Positions 22,837 through 32,498 of a stretch of DNA of 64,000 bases are shown here, one piece after another. This DNA comes from Clostridiales bacterium. GTDB taxonomy: Bacteria > Bacillota > Clostridia > Saccharofermentanales > Saccharofermentanaceae. The translations under genes were made by a program, and so were the position numbers. Numbering within the stretch: the stretch's first letter is position 1; the number at the start of each line of letters is the position of its first letter. The notes beneath the pieces were generated by a model. That model worked only from the letters and a program-made list of their open reading frames with translations. It was not told the DNA's origin and searched no databases. Location: the NCBI GenBank assembly GCA_017428155.1, contig JAFRRJ010000022.1, positions 1 to 64,000 of the forward strand. Reading direction: 5' to 3'.

Positions 22837-25013
22837 CAGATCTGTTCCATCTTTCTGGCGAATCTCAATTCGAACATCTTCTTTATCGCATCGTTAAGAC
22901 GTTCTGCTTCTTCCCCGCCTTCTTCAATTATCCTGTTGACCGCTTCCGTGGCTTCAGCTGCGATCTTCATATCAGTATATAGATTTGCGGCACGAAGTGT
23001 AGGTATACCATGCTGTCTTGTTCCGTAGAAATCTCCGGGGCCTCTTAATTCAAGGTCTTTTTCCGCAAGTTCGAAGCCGTCGGAGGATTCGCACATCATC
23101 TTCATACGCTGCAAAGCAAACTCTGATCTTGATTCGGATACAAGCAGGCAGAATGACTTCTTATCACCCCTGCCGATACGTCCCCTTAACTGGTGAAGTG
23201 TGGATAATCCGAACCTGTCGGCATCCATTATTATCATTACATTAGCATTAGGATTATCAACGCCTACTTCGATTACTGTAGTGGATATCAGGATCTTGAT
23301 ATCTCCGGAGATGAATCTCTCCATTGTCTCAAGCTTCTCTTTCTCCTTCATGGAACCGTATAAGACCGCGCTCGAATACTGCGAGAGATTGCTCATGGAA
23401 TCAACCATATTCTTCATCTCGAAAACACTCGTTACGCTGTCGTCCCCTCCTACAGGCTCACCTATGAGATTATCTGATCCCGCTTCAGTCTCATCCCTGT
23501 CGATCTTGGCACAAACGATATATATCTGCTCTCCGGCGGCAAGCTTTACGCTCATCATCTCTTCTATTGCCTTGCTCTTCTTGGAATTGACGAACCATGT
23601 CGTTATCTCCTGACGGCCTGCCGGCTTTTGTCTGATCACGGAAGTGGCCATATCACCGTAGATGACCATGGCAAGCGTTCTCGGAATCGGAGTCGCTGTC
23701 ATTATAAGGTTATGAACGCTCTTTACCATACCTTCACTGACAGTATCTTTGAACAGGAGCTTCTCACGCTGCTTAACACCGAATCTGTGCTGCTCGTCGG
23801 CTATAACAAGCGCAAGGTCTTTGTATTTTATATCGTCTGTAAGAAGCGCATGCGTTCCGATAATGACACGAGCGGTGCCCGAAGCGATCTTCTCTTTTAT
23901 CTCAGCCTTCTCCGAAGGTTTTGTCTTTCCAAGCAAAAGGACAGGCTCCATTCCGCTGTTCTCCATGAGCTTTGAGATAGTTCTGTAGTGCTGTGAAGCA
24001 AGGACTGACGTCGGTGCAAGAAGCACTGACTGCTTGCCCATAAGAGCAGTTATAACCATCGACAAAGCAGCTACCATTGTCTTGCCTGATCCGACATCTC
24101 CCTGTATCAGCCTGTTCATCGGAACCGTCGACATAAGGTCTGTCTGTACATCTCTGAAAGCAGCCGTCTGGTCAGAAGTAAGGGTAAATCCGAGATTGCT
24201 CTTTATCTGATTCCACTTCATTGCGGATTCACGGTCTATTCCGTTGGGACCTGAAGGTATTACCTGCTCTGCCACCTCTTTAACACCGTGGCCTGAACTG
24301 TATAGCTTCATTCCGATACCAAGCAGGATCAGCTCTTCGTAAGCAAGCTGCTCACGTGCTTTGAGCGCCTCTTCAAGACTTGACGGGAAGTGTGCCATCT
24401 CATAGACCCTTTTGGGTGATACAAAACCCTTCTGCGCAGCAACGGATGCCGGAATGACAGAAAGCAGTTCGTCTCCGCAGAGCTTCATCGCCGTCCTTAC
24501 CCACTTGGAGATGTTATTGGATGTAATGCCGGCCGTAAGGTGATATACAGGCCTTACAAGCGCATTGTCCTCTATCTTCTCAGCCTTCTCGATATAAGGA
24601 TTAACCATCTGCATCTGACCGTTGAAGAGTGTTGCATTGCCATGAACAAAGCACTCGTCGCCAAGCGTGAATTTGCCTGCCAGATACTGCGAATTAAAGA
24701 ATGTCAGCTTGATCCTTCCGGTGCCGTCATTAACGAAGAAGCTTAAAGGCTTCTTTCTGCTCGTGATATTAACTGTGGGATTGGTCGATATCGTTCCTCT
24801 GAAAGACAGATCGTAACCCTGGTTATCGTCATAGTGTCCCGACATATCTATGGAAGAGATACTACCCAGCTTAGACCAGTCATCGTAACGCCACGGGATA
24901 AATGCAATAAGATCGTAGACAGTATAGATATCGAGCTTTGCGAGCTTCTCTTCTGCAGCAGGACCTATACCGTAAAGATCGGTTACGGGATTAGACAGAT
25001 GTATTGTTGCCAT
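22836..25013 (-). CDS. recG: ATP-dependent DNA helicase RecG
   Basis: 725 residues from the ATG at 25013 (GGAGG 15 bases and AAGGAC 4 bases upstream); a longer frame reaches 25064 but has no site. N-terminal wedge domain (LYGIGPAAEEKLAKLDIYTVYDLIAFIPWRYDDW), helicase core with Walker A GDVGSGKT, motif II DEQH, motif III MTATPIPRT, motif VI QLRGRIGRG. Remodels stalled forks and Holliday junctions. Seven bases after nth. Confidence 0.96.
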   Translation of the reverse strand: MATIHLSNPVTDLYGIGPAAEEKLAKLDIYTVYDLIAFIPWRYDDWSKLGSISSIDMSGHYDDNQGYDLSFRGTISTNPTVNITSRKKPLSFFVNDGTGRIKLTFFNSQYLAGKFTLGDECFVHGNATLFNGQMQMVNPYIEKAEKIEDNALVRPVYHLTAGITSNNISKWVRTAMKLCGDELLSVIPASVAAQKGFVSPKRVYEMAHFPSSLEEALKAREQLAYEELILLGIGMKLYSSGHGVKEVAEQVIPSGPNGIDRESAMKWNQIKSNLGFTLTSDQTAAFRDVQTDLMSTVPMNRLIQGDVGSGKTMVAALSMVITALMGKQSVLLAPTSVLASQHYRTISKLMENSGMEPVLLLGKTKPSEKAEIKEKIASGTARVIIGTHALLTDDIKYKDLALVIADEQHRFGVKQREKLLFKDTVSEGMVKSVHNLIMTATPIPRTLAMVIYGDMATSVIRQKPAGRQEITTWFVNSKKSKAIEEMMSVKLAAGEQIYIVCAKIDRDETEAGSDNLIGEPVGGDDSVTSVFEMKNMVDSMSNLSQYSSAVLYGSMKEKEKLETMERFISGDIKILISTTVIEVGVDNPNANVMIIMDADRFGLSTLHQLRGRIGRGDKKSFCLLVSESRSEFALQRMKMMCESSDGFELAEKDLELRGPGDFYGTRQHGIPTLRAANLYTDMKIAAEATEAVNRIIEEGGEEAERLNDAIKKMFELRFARKMEQI

Positions 25014-25020
25014 TTGTCCT

Positions 25021-25662
25021 TCAGATCCTCCTTTTGCAGAAAGAGGCAAGCGGGCATTCTTCACACTTCGGAGATCTTGCCGTGCAGTATGATCTTCCGA
25101 GATCGACCGAGAGGTGCCCTATCCTGATCCAGCTGTCTTCAGGAAAGACCTTCATAATGTCTTTCTCGACCTTGGCAGGATCATCACTTTCTGTTATTCC
25201 TATCCTCTTCATTACACGCTTGCAGTGCGTATCCACGACTACAGCGGGTGTTCCGTAGACCTCTCCGACGATAAGGTTGGCAATCTTCTTTCCGATGCCC
25301 GGAACCTCCATAAGAAGTTCAACATCATTAGGAACTATGCCATTCCATTCACCTGTCATCTTCTTCGCAAATGCTATGACGGACTTCGTCTTTGAGGCCG
25401 TCAGCCCGCAAGGCTTTATTATGCCTGCGATGATTTCCGGATCCTCATTTGCGATGGATTCCATGTCAGGATACTTCGCGAAAAGATCCCCTGCAGTTAT
25501 ATTAACCCTTTTGTCGGTGCATTGTGCGGACAATATTCCTCTTATGGCGAGGTTTTGGGGACAATCGTTGTAAAGAGAACAGGAACTGTCGGGAAATGCA
25601 GTTGACAGGGCAGAATAAGTCATATTTGCGAGAGTTTTGATTTTCGGGTCCTTAGCAGCCAA
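25021..25662 (-). CDS. nth: Endonuclease III
   Basis: 213 residues. Helix-hairpin-helix EVPGIGKKIANLIV with the catalytic Lys, catalytic Asp in VVVDTHCKRV, and the [4Fe-4S] loop C-x6-C-x2-C-x5-C (CTARSPKCEECPLASFC) at the C-terminus. DNA glycosylase/AP lyase removing oxidised pyrimidines. Six bases downstream of the histidine kinase stop, so likely read through from it. Confidence 0.95.
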   Translation of the reverse strand: MAAKDPKIKTLANMTYSALSTAFPDSSCSLYNDCPQNLAIRGILSAQCTDKRVNITAGDLFAKYPDMESIANEDPEIIAGIIKPCGLTASKTKSVIAFAKKMTGEWNGIVPNDVELLMEVPGIGKKIANLIVGEVYGTPAVVVDTHCKRVMKRIGITESDDPAKVEKDIMKVFPEDSWIRIGHLSVDLGRSYCTARSPKCEECPLASFCKRRI

Positions 25663-25668
25663 AACCGG

Positions 25669-27219
25669 TTACTCCTGATTCTCGGGCGGATAAGGGAACG
25701 AGAAAACAAATCTCGCGCCGCCCAGTTCTCTGCCTTCATCACATATAATGGTCTGCCCGTGACCTGCAAGGATCTGCTTGCAGATATAAAGTCCTAGACC
25801 GAAGCCTTCAGCCTTGCGTGAAGGATCCGCCTGATAAAAGCTCTCGAAGATCCTCTGTCTCTTGGATTCCTCGACACCCGCGCCGGAGTCCTCAACTGAA
25901 ATGAAGACTTTTCGGGCTTTCGGATTTGTCTCGGTCGAGATCTTGATCTCACCGTTTACCGGCGTGAATTTAATAGCATTGGTAATGATGTTGATTATTA
26001 CTCTGCAAAGCTGCTGGGCTTCGCCGTATACCATTATGCCCGGACCGGGATCCAAGGACTTGATGACTCTTATCTGCTTGTCTGAAAGCTGCGCTTCAAG
26101 GTTATCGACAATATCGTTGATCATGTCATTGATATTGAATTCCTCCATCATCTCGGGATCCGGATGAGAGAGCGATGATGCCTCTGTCATCTGTGTTACC
26201 AGCGTCCTGATCCTGTCAGTCTGCTGCTTGATAAGTTCCAGGTAATGAGGCTGCTTCTCAGGAGGGATCGTGCCGTCCAGCATAGCCGTTACAAAGCCGT
26301 TTATTGATGTAAGCGGAGTCCTGATATCGTGTGCGATAGATGAGATGAACATCTCTCTGTCGTGCTCCTGGTTTTCCAAAGACTCGATCATCCTGTTAAC
26401 CGTCCTGCCCATCTCGGTAAACTCCGAAGATACTGCAAGCGTCGTAAAATCATTAGGATCTGAGTATTTAGGATTGACTCTTACCGAATAATCTCCTTCG
26501 GCAACTCTGGAGATCGCATGAGAGATATCCTTGACAGGCATGAGGCTGAAATAGACGAATACAGCATAAAGCACGATAGCGATGATCATGGCTACCATGG
26601 CCGGAATAAAGATAACGCTTATATATTCGGCTTTTGTCTGCTGGGTACCTTCACTGTTGCTGACAATAACATAATAAGGTGTGCTGTTTATCTTAACGCA
26701 GCTTATGGATATTACCCTGCCGGTATTATTCGAACCTGTACTGTCAAAACCTATAGCATCAGCGCTCTTAAGAAGGTCAAGTACATTGGGCTGGGCAATT
26801 CTGTAAGGGACATCATCCGTGGTGAGGAGATTGTCTTCAATATCCAATGTAAATGAATTACGGCAGTATATCCTGCCCTCTATGTCCGTGATATATACAG
26901 AACCGTTTGAACGGTATGTCTGTGAATTTACGAATCTGTCTATGATCCTGGAATTCTTGAAGTTATCGGTTCCGTCGTCATTGATCGTATACTCGAACGG
27001 AACATTCTGAAGTGACGTGATCGAAGTGATATCCGCAGCCAGATCGATAGCGGCACCCTGCGTGCCTGACTGAACCCTCGTTATGAGGTTCTTATACATA
27101 TTCTCATAGGAAAGGAATAGCAGGACTGCAAAAACAATCAGAGTTGTCAGTACGAGAAATGATATCAGGAAGACGGCAAAGCCTGCCGATATCCTCTTAC
27201 CGTCAGCTCTAGAAGCCAT
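25669..27219 (-). CDS. Membrane sensor histidine kinase with HAMP domain
   Basis: 516 residues. Membrane helix 1 (about 13-36), an extracytoplasmic sensor of about 160 residues, helix 2 (about 200-222), HAMP (PVKDISHAISRVAEGDYSVRV), HisKA with SSIAHDIRTPLTS (His near 295), then N box NIITNAIKFTP, G1 VEDSGAGV and G2 GFGLGLYICK. Autophosphorylates and passes phosphate to the response regulator encoded three bases upstream. Similar in layout to envelope-stress or phosphate-type kinases; signal unknown. Confidence 0.93.
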   Translation of the reverse strand: MASRADGKRISAGFAVFLISFLVLTTLIVFAVLLFLSYENMYKNLITRVQSGTQGAAIDLAADITSITSLQNVPFEYTINDDGTDNFKNSRIIDRFVNSQTYRSNGSVYITDIEGRIYCRNSFTLDIEDNLLTTDDVPYRIAQPNVLDLLKSADAIGFDSTGSNNTGRVISISCVKINSTPYYVIVSNSEGTQQTKAEYISVIFIPAMVAMIIAIVLYAVFVYFSLMPVKDISHAISRVAEGDYSVRVNPKYSDPNDFTTLAVSSEFTEMGRTVNRMIESLENQEHDREMFISSIAHDIRTPLTSINGFVTAMLDGTIPPEKQPHYLELIKQQTDRIRTLVTQMTEASSLSHPDPEMMEEFNINDMINDIVDNLEAQLSDKQIRVIKSLDPGPGIMVYGEAQQLCRVIINIITNAIKFTPVNGEIKISTETNPKARKVFISVEDSGAGVEESKRQRIFESFYQADPSRKAEGFGLGLYICKQILAGHGQTIICDEGRELGGARFVFSFPYPPENQE

Positions 27220-27222
27220 AAA

Positions 27223-27942
27223 TTACCTCGTCTCGAATTTATAACCCTTGCTCCAGACTGTCTTTATGCTCCAATTCTGCTCCCTGTCGGGATTCTCGAT
27301 CTTCTCTCTGATACGCTTGATATGAACGTCAACCGTACGTGATTCTCCGTAGAAATCATAGCCCCAGACATTTTCCAGGAGCTGCTCTCTTGTGAATACC
27401 CTGTTGGGATTGGATGCAAGGAAGAAAAGGAGTTCAAGTTCCTTGGGCGGCATATAGATCTCATTGCCGTCTACGCTTACAACATAGCGGATCTTATCAA
27501 CGGAGAATCCGGGATATGTAATAACGTCAGAAGATGAATCTTTATTATCTGAAGCAACAGGAGCTGCATCACGCTTGTCTGTACGTCTTAAGACAGCCTT
27601 GACTCTGGCAAGTACTTCCTTAGGTTCGAACGGCTTGGGTATATAATCGTCTGCGCCTAATTCAAGACCGACGATCTTATCAAGAGTATCGGTTCTTGCA
27701 GTGAGCATGATTATTGGACAATCGGATGTCTTTCTTATCTCACGGCAGATATCATTGCCGTCCATTCCGGGAAGCATGAGATCCAGGATAACAATATCAG
27801 GTGCAAAAGCATTGAAAGCTCCAACGGCTTTATCACCCTGCATGCATGAGGATACCTGATAACCTTCTTTTTCAAAGTAGAGTTTAAGAACTTCAATGAT
27901 GCTCGGATCATCGTCCACGAGCAAAACCTTGTTAGCTGCCAT
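27223..27942 (-). CDS. OmpR/PhoB-family response regulator
   Basis: 239 residues. Receiver domain with acidic pocket DDD (10-12), phosphoacceptor Asp in VILDLMLPG (about 54), Thr in MLTART and Lys in YIPKPFEP; linker with Ser/Asp (VASDNKDSSSD); C-terminal winged helix (YMPPKELELLFFLASNPNRVFTREQLLENVWG...SRTVDVHIKRIREKIE...TVWSKGYKF). Preceded by GGGGTG and by a TAACAATGTTA palindrome at 27980-27998. Works with the kinase downstream. Lies directly behind nrdR on the same strand. Confidence 0.94.
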   Translation of the reverse strand: MAANKVLLVDDDPSIIEVLKLYFEKEGYQVSSCMQGDKAVGAFNAFAPDIVILDLMLPGMDGNDICREIRKTSDCPIIMLTARTDTLDKIVGLELGADDYIPKPFEPKEVLARVKAVLRRTDKRDAAPVASDNKDSSSDVITYPGFSVDKIRYVVSVDGNEIYMPPKELELLFFLASNPNRVFTREQLLENVWGYDFYGESRTVDVHIKRIREKIENPDREQNWSIKTVWSKGYKFETR

Positions 27943-27979
27943 ATGATCACCCCTGCTCTACAACTTTAGGTTTTTCCTC

Positions 27980-27998
27980 TTTGTAACAATGTTACAAA
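27980..27998. promoter_or_regulatory. Palindrome TTTGTAACA-A-TGTTACAAA
   Basis: Nine-base perfect arms around one central base, between nrdR and the response-regulator gene, 38 bases upstream of its start codon. Shares the core with 10424-10442 and 58175-58185. A candidate operator, possibly for the regulator itself; no run of T follows, so it is not a terminator. Confidence 0.55.
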
Positions 27999-28003
27999 CC
28001 CTG

Positions 28004-28477
28004 TTATTCTCCGCCGGAAGAAGTACTCCCGACATCAAAATTATTGATCTCGGCAGTATAAGAATCCAGATCAGTGAAATTCTTATATACCGATGCGAAG
28101 CGGACATAAGATACGCGGTCTATGTCCTTAAGCCTCGACATGATAAACTCGCCGATCTCGGACGAGGATATCTCTTTATTAAATCTTTCTTCCACCAGAT
28201 GGGTAATATCAGAGCAGATATTCTCTTTAACCTGTTGTGATACACCGCGCTTCTGGCAGGCTACGTCCAGACTTCTCATTATCTTGTCGGGATCGTAGAG
28301 CTGCTTGGATCCGTCCTTCTTGGCCACCATCGGCTTTAAGCCTTCGATCTTCTCTATCGTCGAAAACCTGGCACCGCAAACGAGACATACACGCCTTCTC
28401 CTGATGGCAAAACCATCATCGGTCGGTCTTGAATCCAAGACCTTGTCATCGTTCTCGCCGCATTTGGGACAGATCAC
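28004..28477 (-). CDS. nrdR: Transcriptional repressor NrdR
   Basis: 157 residues. N-terminal zinc ribbon with CPKC (3-6) and CLVC (31-34), RRRRVC, then the ATP-cone (VAKKDGSKQLYDPDKIMRSLDVACQKR). Represses ribonucleotide reductase genes in response to dATP/ATP. Its place behind ftsZ is common in Clostridia. 17 bases after ftsZ; C-terminus ends in a Gly/Ser tail. Confidence 0.96.
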   Translation of the reverse strand: MICPKCGENDDKVLDSRPTDDGFAIRRRRVCLVCGARFSTIEKIEGLKPMVAKKDGSKQLYDPDKIMRSLDVACQKRGVSQQVKENICSDITHLVEERFNKEISSSEIGEFIMSRLKDIDRVSYVRFASVYKNFTDLDSYTAEINNFDVGSTSSGGE

Positions 28478-28494
28478 TTATCGTCTCCCTTAAA

Positions 28495-29886
28495 TTACTG
28501 TCCGTCCTTACCGAACATGAACCAGGGCTTCGCAGACTTCTGAGCCTTCTCTTCAGCCTGAGGAGCTACGTTAGCCTGAGGTCTGCCGCCCATCTGAACG
28601 GGCTGCTGTACAGGTACCGGTGAAGGCTGTACCTGTTGAGGTACGGGCTGAACGGGAACCTGCTGTACAGGTGCAGGCTGTACAGGTGCAACAGGAGCAG
28701 GTGCAACGGGTGCAGGTGCAGGCTGATTAACTGAATCATCACCGAATCTGAAGCCGGGCTGTGCTCTCTGTACCGGAACGGGTGCCGGTGCGGGCTCGGG
28801 CTGTCTGGGTGTATAGTCTGTTCTCGGCTGAGGAGCGGCAGGCTGTCTGGATGTGATCAATGTGGGATTCTCTCTTGAGAGAACTGAAGTGCTTGCTCTG
28901 TGGCCTGCAGATGCATTGATCGTGTTGTCAAAGCCTGAAGCGATGACCGTGATCATGAGCTCATCCTCAAGTGAATCGTCAACAACCGCACCAACGATGA
29001 TCTCTGCCTCGGGTGCTGCAGCCTGACGTACGATCGAAGAAGCTGCATCGATCTCGGAAAGGCGCATTCCGCGTCCGCCGGTAAAGTTAAGGATAACACC
29101 TGTAGCTCCGTCGATAGTTGTATCGAGGAGAGGTGAGTTGATAGCCTGCTTAATGGCAACCTGTGCCCTGTCTTCGCCGGAAGCTCGGCCAATACCCATG
29201 TGGCAGATGCCTGCATCCTTCATGACGCGTGTAACGTCAGCAAGGTCGAGGTTGATGAGTCCGGGGATAGCTACGAGGTCTGAGATACCTGCAACACCGA
29301 ACTTCAATACCTGGTCAGCCATATTGAATGCTTCTTCGAAGCTTGTGTTGTCATCAACAACATCAAGGAGCTTATCATTGGACACTACGATGAGGGAGTC
29401 AACGGACTTCTGGAGTTCTCTGATTCCGCGCTCTGCGTTAGCTGCTCTCTTAGCACCTTCAAATGTGAAAGGACTTGTAACTACTGCAACTGTAAGGATA
29501 CCGAGATCTCTTGCGATCTGGGCAACTACGGGAGCTGCACCTGTACCGGTACCGCCGCCCATGCCTGCAGTGATAAAGAGCATGTCTGTATTTGCAATAG
29601 CTTCAGCGATCTCGTCTCTGGACTCTTCTGCAGACTTCTCACCAACGCTGGGATCCGCACCGCAGCCTAATCCTCTTGTAACCTTCTCACCGATCTGTAT
29701 CTTGATCTCTGCCTTATTGCGGGCAAGAGCCTGATTATCAGTATTTATAGCGATGAACGTGACGCCCTGGACACCACTCTCGACCATGCGGTTTACAGCA
29801 TTGCTTCCGCCGCCGCCTACGCCGATTACCTTAATGCTTGCAACATTAGATTCGTCCATTGAATAGCTGTGCTTGCTCTCAGACAT
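28495..29886 (-). CDS. ftsZ: Cell division protein FtsZ
   Basis: 463 residues. GTP-binding [11 protein letters not shown] near the start, tubulin signature [11 protein letters not shown]7 loop NLDLADV (catalytic Asp). Globular domain ends near residue 330, then a Pro/Gln/Val-rich linker of about 120 residues with PAPVAP/PVQQ repeats. The C-terminus is [11 protein letters not shown] and lacks the usual DIPxFL-type peptide that binds FtsA/SepF/ZapA. Forms the division ring. Strong start (GGAGGAAC). Own promoter at 29971-29999. Confidence 0.97.
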   Translation of the reverse strand: MSESKHSYSMDESNVASIKVIGVGGGGSNAVNRMVESGVQGVTFIAINTDNQALARNKAEIKIQIGEKVTRGLGCGADPSVGEKSAEESRDEIAEAIANTDMLFITAGMGGGTGTGAAPVVAQIARDLGILTVAVVTSPFTFEGAKRAANAERGIRELQKSVDSLIVVSNDKLLDVVDDNTSFEEAFNMADQVLKFGVAGISDLVAIPGLINLDLADVTRVMKDAGICHMGIGRASGEDRAQVAIKQAINSPLLDTTIDGATGVILNFTGGRGMRLSEIDAASSIVRQAAAPEAEIIVGAVVDDSLEDELMITVIASGFDNTINASAGHRASTSVLSRENPTLITSRQPAAPQPRTDYTPRQPEPAPAPVPVQRAQPGFRFGDDSVNQPAPAPVAPAPVAPVQPAPVQQVPVQPVPQQVQPSPVPVQQPVQMGGRPQANVAPQAEEKAQKSAKPWFMFGKDGQ

Positions 29887-29970
29887 CCTTTTGTTCCTCC
29901 GTATCCTTTTATAGTGCCAATCAAAAATAAAAAAATTTCTTGATTAAATAAATATTATTAACCATTGAAA

Positions 29971-29999
29971 ATTTTAACCTAAACAGAAGTTTCAATCAA
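29971..29999 (-). promoter_or_regulatory. ftsZ promoter
   Basis: Minus strand -35 TTGATT (29994-29999), -10 TAAAAT (29971-29976), spacer 17 bases. The ftsQ-ftsZ spacer (29887-30083) also holds a CAGT/ACTG mini hairpin and GAAAGTTTC/GAAACTTC inverted pieces around the promoter, without a clear role. Confidence 0.75.
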
Positions 30000-30083
30000 T
30001 ACAAACAGTAAGAAATACTGTGTGATTGTAACGAAACTTTCATATAAATATTAACACTAAAGGGCTCAATGCAGGAAAATATA

Positions 30084-31361
30084 TCAGTATTCCCTGAAAA
30101 TGAACTCATCATTGGTCAGATCCAGCGCCCCGTCGACCGCGATCTTTTCGAAAGTATCGGAATTTATTGCATAAAGAAGCCACGCCATATCGTCACTTAT
30201 TGACTCAAGGCTGTTGAGTTTTATCTGTATGAGGCTTCCCGACGGTGAATAGACTGTAAGGAAGATGTATCCGCTCGGAAGCACTCTTACTTCGGAAGTG
30301 TTCTCGAACATCGAATAATCATCACCGATACTTGCATTATCAGCAGCAAGGATAGCACCGAGGACAATGATGGATTTCTTGTAGTCATTGATATTCGAGA
30401 TCTTTATTTTCCTGCCAAGTTCCAGATATTTGATATTAAGTCCGCAGATAACGGGCTGTACCTTTCTTCCCGATTCAAAGGAAGAAAGCTCGAGAACTAT
30501 GCCGTCCTTATCAAGTGCGGCATATCCGTCCGGAGTCTTTATGTAGCAGACTTTGCTTCTTTCCTTGACAGTGATATCAACTGTAGAAGGCAGCCTTATC
30601 GTTATCCTGATATCTTCGATATAAGGATTCTCCTTCTTAATGCGTTCTTCTGTCTTGCCGTAGTCAAGTCTTAGAATATCGAAGATATTTCCGCTTATTC
30701 CGCTCATGAGATGGGCATCGTATTCAAGTCCTGCTTCCCTTAACAGCTGCTGGTCGGATATTACGACATTGCCTTCGACATGGGCATTCCTTACCCTGAA
30801 TGCCGGAAGGAATATGATAAGCACGACCATCACCACCAAAGCCAAAGCAAAGCAAATGGCAATTATGCTCTTGGCCGACAGATGAATTACTTCCCTTTGA
30901 GGCTTCGGCTCAGCCGGAGCTTTTCTCCGCCTGACATTTTTGCCGGTAACTTTAGCGGGCTTTGAAGGCTTTGCTGCAGTGGGGGCTTCAGCTTTTTCAG
31001 GTGCTTGGGCATCTTCTTCCGCTTCTGAGGCCCGGTCTTCGTCAGAGCCGTCTTTCACGTCTTCTTCAACGGTTTCTTCAACTGCTTCTTCAACGGATTT
31101 CTCAGCTTCTGAATCTTCCCCGTAATCTGATGCGTCAGATTCAGACTCGTCATAAGGCGCTTCAAAAACTTCATCCGTATCTTCTTCGGGTCCTTCTTTT
31201 TTCAGCACAAAAGGATTGCCTTCTTCCTTTTCATGAGAAGGTTCTTTATCACCGTCCATGTCTTTTTCAGACACAGCCTCAGAGACTTTGTCCCCGGAAG
31301 ATTCCTTAGAACCGGAAACGAATTCCTCACCGAATAACTTGTCTAATTCGTTGTCATCCAT
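30084..31361 (-). CDS. ftsQ: Cell division protein FtsQ/DivIB with long acidic N-terminus
   Basis: 425 residues. The first 165 or so are cytoplasmic and highly acidic (stretches of Glu/Asp/Ser, then AEAPTAAKPSKPAK and a basic RRRKAP), followed by one membrane helix (IIAICFALALVVMVVLIIFLPAF, about 166-188), a POTRA domain starting RNAHVEGNVVISDQQLLREAG and the FtsQ beta domain. Bridges divisome proteins at the septum. 20 bases behind murG. DivIB proteins of Bacillota vary most in this N-terminal tail; the length here is at the long end. Confidence 0.88.
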   Translation of the reverse strand: MDDNELDKLFGEEFVSGSKESSGDKVSEAVSEKDMDGDKEPSHEKEEGNPFVLKKEGPEEDTDEVFEAPYDESESDASDYGEDSEAEKSVEEAVEETVEEDVKDGSDEDRASEAEEDAQAPEKAEAPTAAKPSKPAKVTGKNVRRRKAPAEPKPQREVIHLSAKSIIAICFALALVVMVVLIIFLPAFRVRNAHVEGNVVISDQQLLREAGLEYDAHLMSGISGNIFDILRLDYGKTEERIKKENPYIEDIRITIRLPSTVDITVKERSKVCYIKTPDGYAALDKDGIVLELSSFESGRKVQPVICGLNIKYLELGRKIKISNINDYKKSIIVLGAILAADNASIGDDYSMFENTSEVRVLPSGYIFLTVYSPSGSLIQIKLNSLESISDDMAWLLYAINSDTFEKIAVDGALDLTNDEFIFREY

Positions 31362-31381
31362 GGATACTATTTTATAACAGT

Positions 31382-32494
31382 TTACGGATTATTCCCAAGA
31401 GATGCCTTGATAGCATCAGTTATCCTCTTGCCGGTATCCTCAACTGCGAGATCAAGACTTGCTTTTCTGATCTCATTCTGTCTTTCAGGATCGTTGATAA
31501 GGTCAGTGAGAACTCCTTCGAGTTTTCCGAGCTTGACATCATTGTCACTTACGACTATTCCCGCACCTTTCGATGCAAGCGAATTGGCATTGAATGTCTG
31601 ATGGTCGTGAGCCGCATACGGATAAGGCACCATAATGGCGCATGCGCCGGTTGCGCATATCTCGGCGCATGTTACGGCACCGGCACGGAGTATTGAACAG
31701 TCTGCAGCGGACATATAAAGATCAGGTCTGTCGATGTATTCCCTTATCTCAAGATTCGGAAGTTCCGTGATATCGGGAGTGATCTCTACGGAATTATGCT
31801 TTCCGACAGAGATAACGAAGTAAACGTCTTTGAATTCATCTTTTCGCGCGATATCGAAAACAAAATTCGTAAGTGTCGCAGAGCCTAAAGATCCTCCCAT
31901 GATAAATACCATTTTCTGATCTTTACCGATCCCTAATTCCTCACGCGAACCGTCTCTGGTCCTTCCGAACATCTCTGCTCTAACAGGATTGCCTGTATAG
32001 ACGACTTTCCGTGCTTTGGAAAATATCTTCTCCTGGCCTCTGAACCCCGTCATGACAAGTGCCGCGCCCCTTGCAAAAAGCTTGTTTGCTCTTCCCGGGA
32101 AAGCATTTGCCTCATGGATCATCACAGGCACATTAGCCTTCTTTGCTGCCATTATGAGAGGTGCACTTACATATCCGCCAGTGCTTATAACACAGTCAGG
32201 CTTGAACTCTTCTATCAGGGATAAACAGTATTTTTTTCCCCTGTTGTTTGCAGCCATCGTCTTAAGGATTGCGGGAGTAGGCTTATACGGCATCGGTAAA
32301 GACTCGACATCTCTGAATTCATAACCGGCCTTAGGCACCAGTTCGCCTTCAAGACCTGTCTTGCGTCCCGCGAAAATGATTTTGCAGACATCACCGTTCG
32401 CCTTCGCTTCTTCTTCAAGAAGACCGGCTATCGCAAGGGCGGGATTAATATGTCCCGACGTTCCGCCGCCGGTGATAATGTACCGTCTCTCCAT
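31382..32494 (-). CDS. murG: UDP-GlcNAc transferase MurG
   Basis: 370 residues, GT28 fold. N-terminal GGGTSGHINPALAIA (G-loop 1 with the catalytic His), TGGYVSAPLIMAAK (G-loop 2), MGGSLGS, and C-terminal domain RAGAVTCAEICATGACAIMVPYPYAAHDHQTFNA that binds UDP-GlcNAc. Adds GlcNAc to lipid I, giving lipid II, at the inner membrane face. Four bases behind ftsW. Confidence 0.97.
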   Translation of the reverse strand: MERRYIITGGGTSGHINPALAIAGLLEEEAKANGDVCKIIFAGRKTGLEGELVPKAGYEFRDVESLPMPYKPTPAILKTMAANNRGKKYCLSLIEEFKPDCVISTGGYVSAPLIMAAKKANVPVMIHEANAFPGRANKLFARGAALVMTGFRGQEKIFSKARKVVYTGNPVRAEMFGRTRDGSREELGIGKDQKMVFIMGGSLGSATLTNFVFDIARKDEFKDVYFVISVGKHNSVEITPDITELPNLEIREYIDRPDLYMSAADCSILRAGAVTCAEICATGACAIMVPYPYAAHDHQTFNANSLASKGAGIVVSDNDVKLGKLEGVLTDLINDPERQNEIRKASLDLAVEDTGKRITDAIKASLGNNP

Positions 32495-32498
32495 TAGG

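Noticed and set aside
29138..29734. Plus-strand frame of 198 codons opposite ftsZ
   Set aside because: Antisense shadow; ftsZ is certain and there is no upstream signal.
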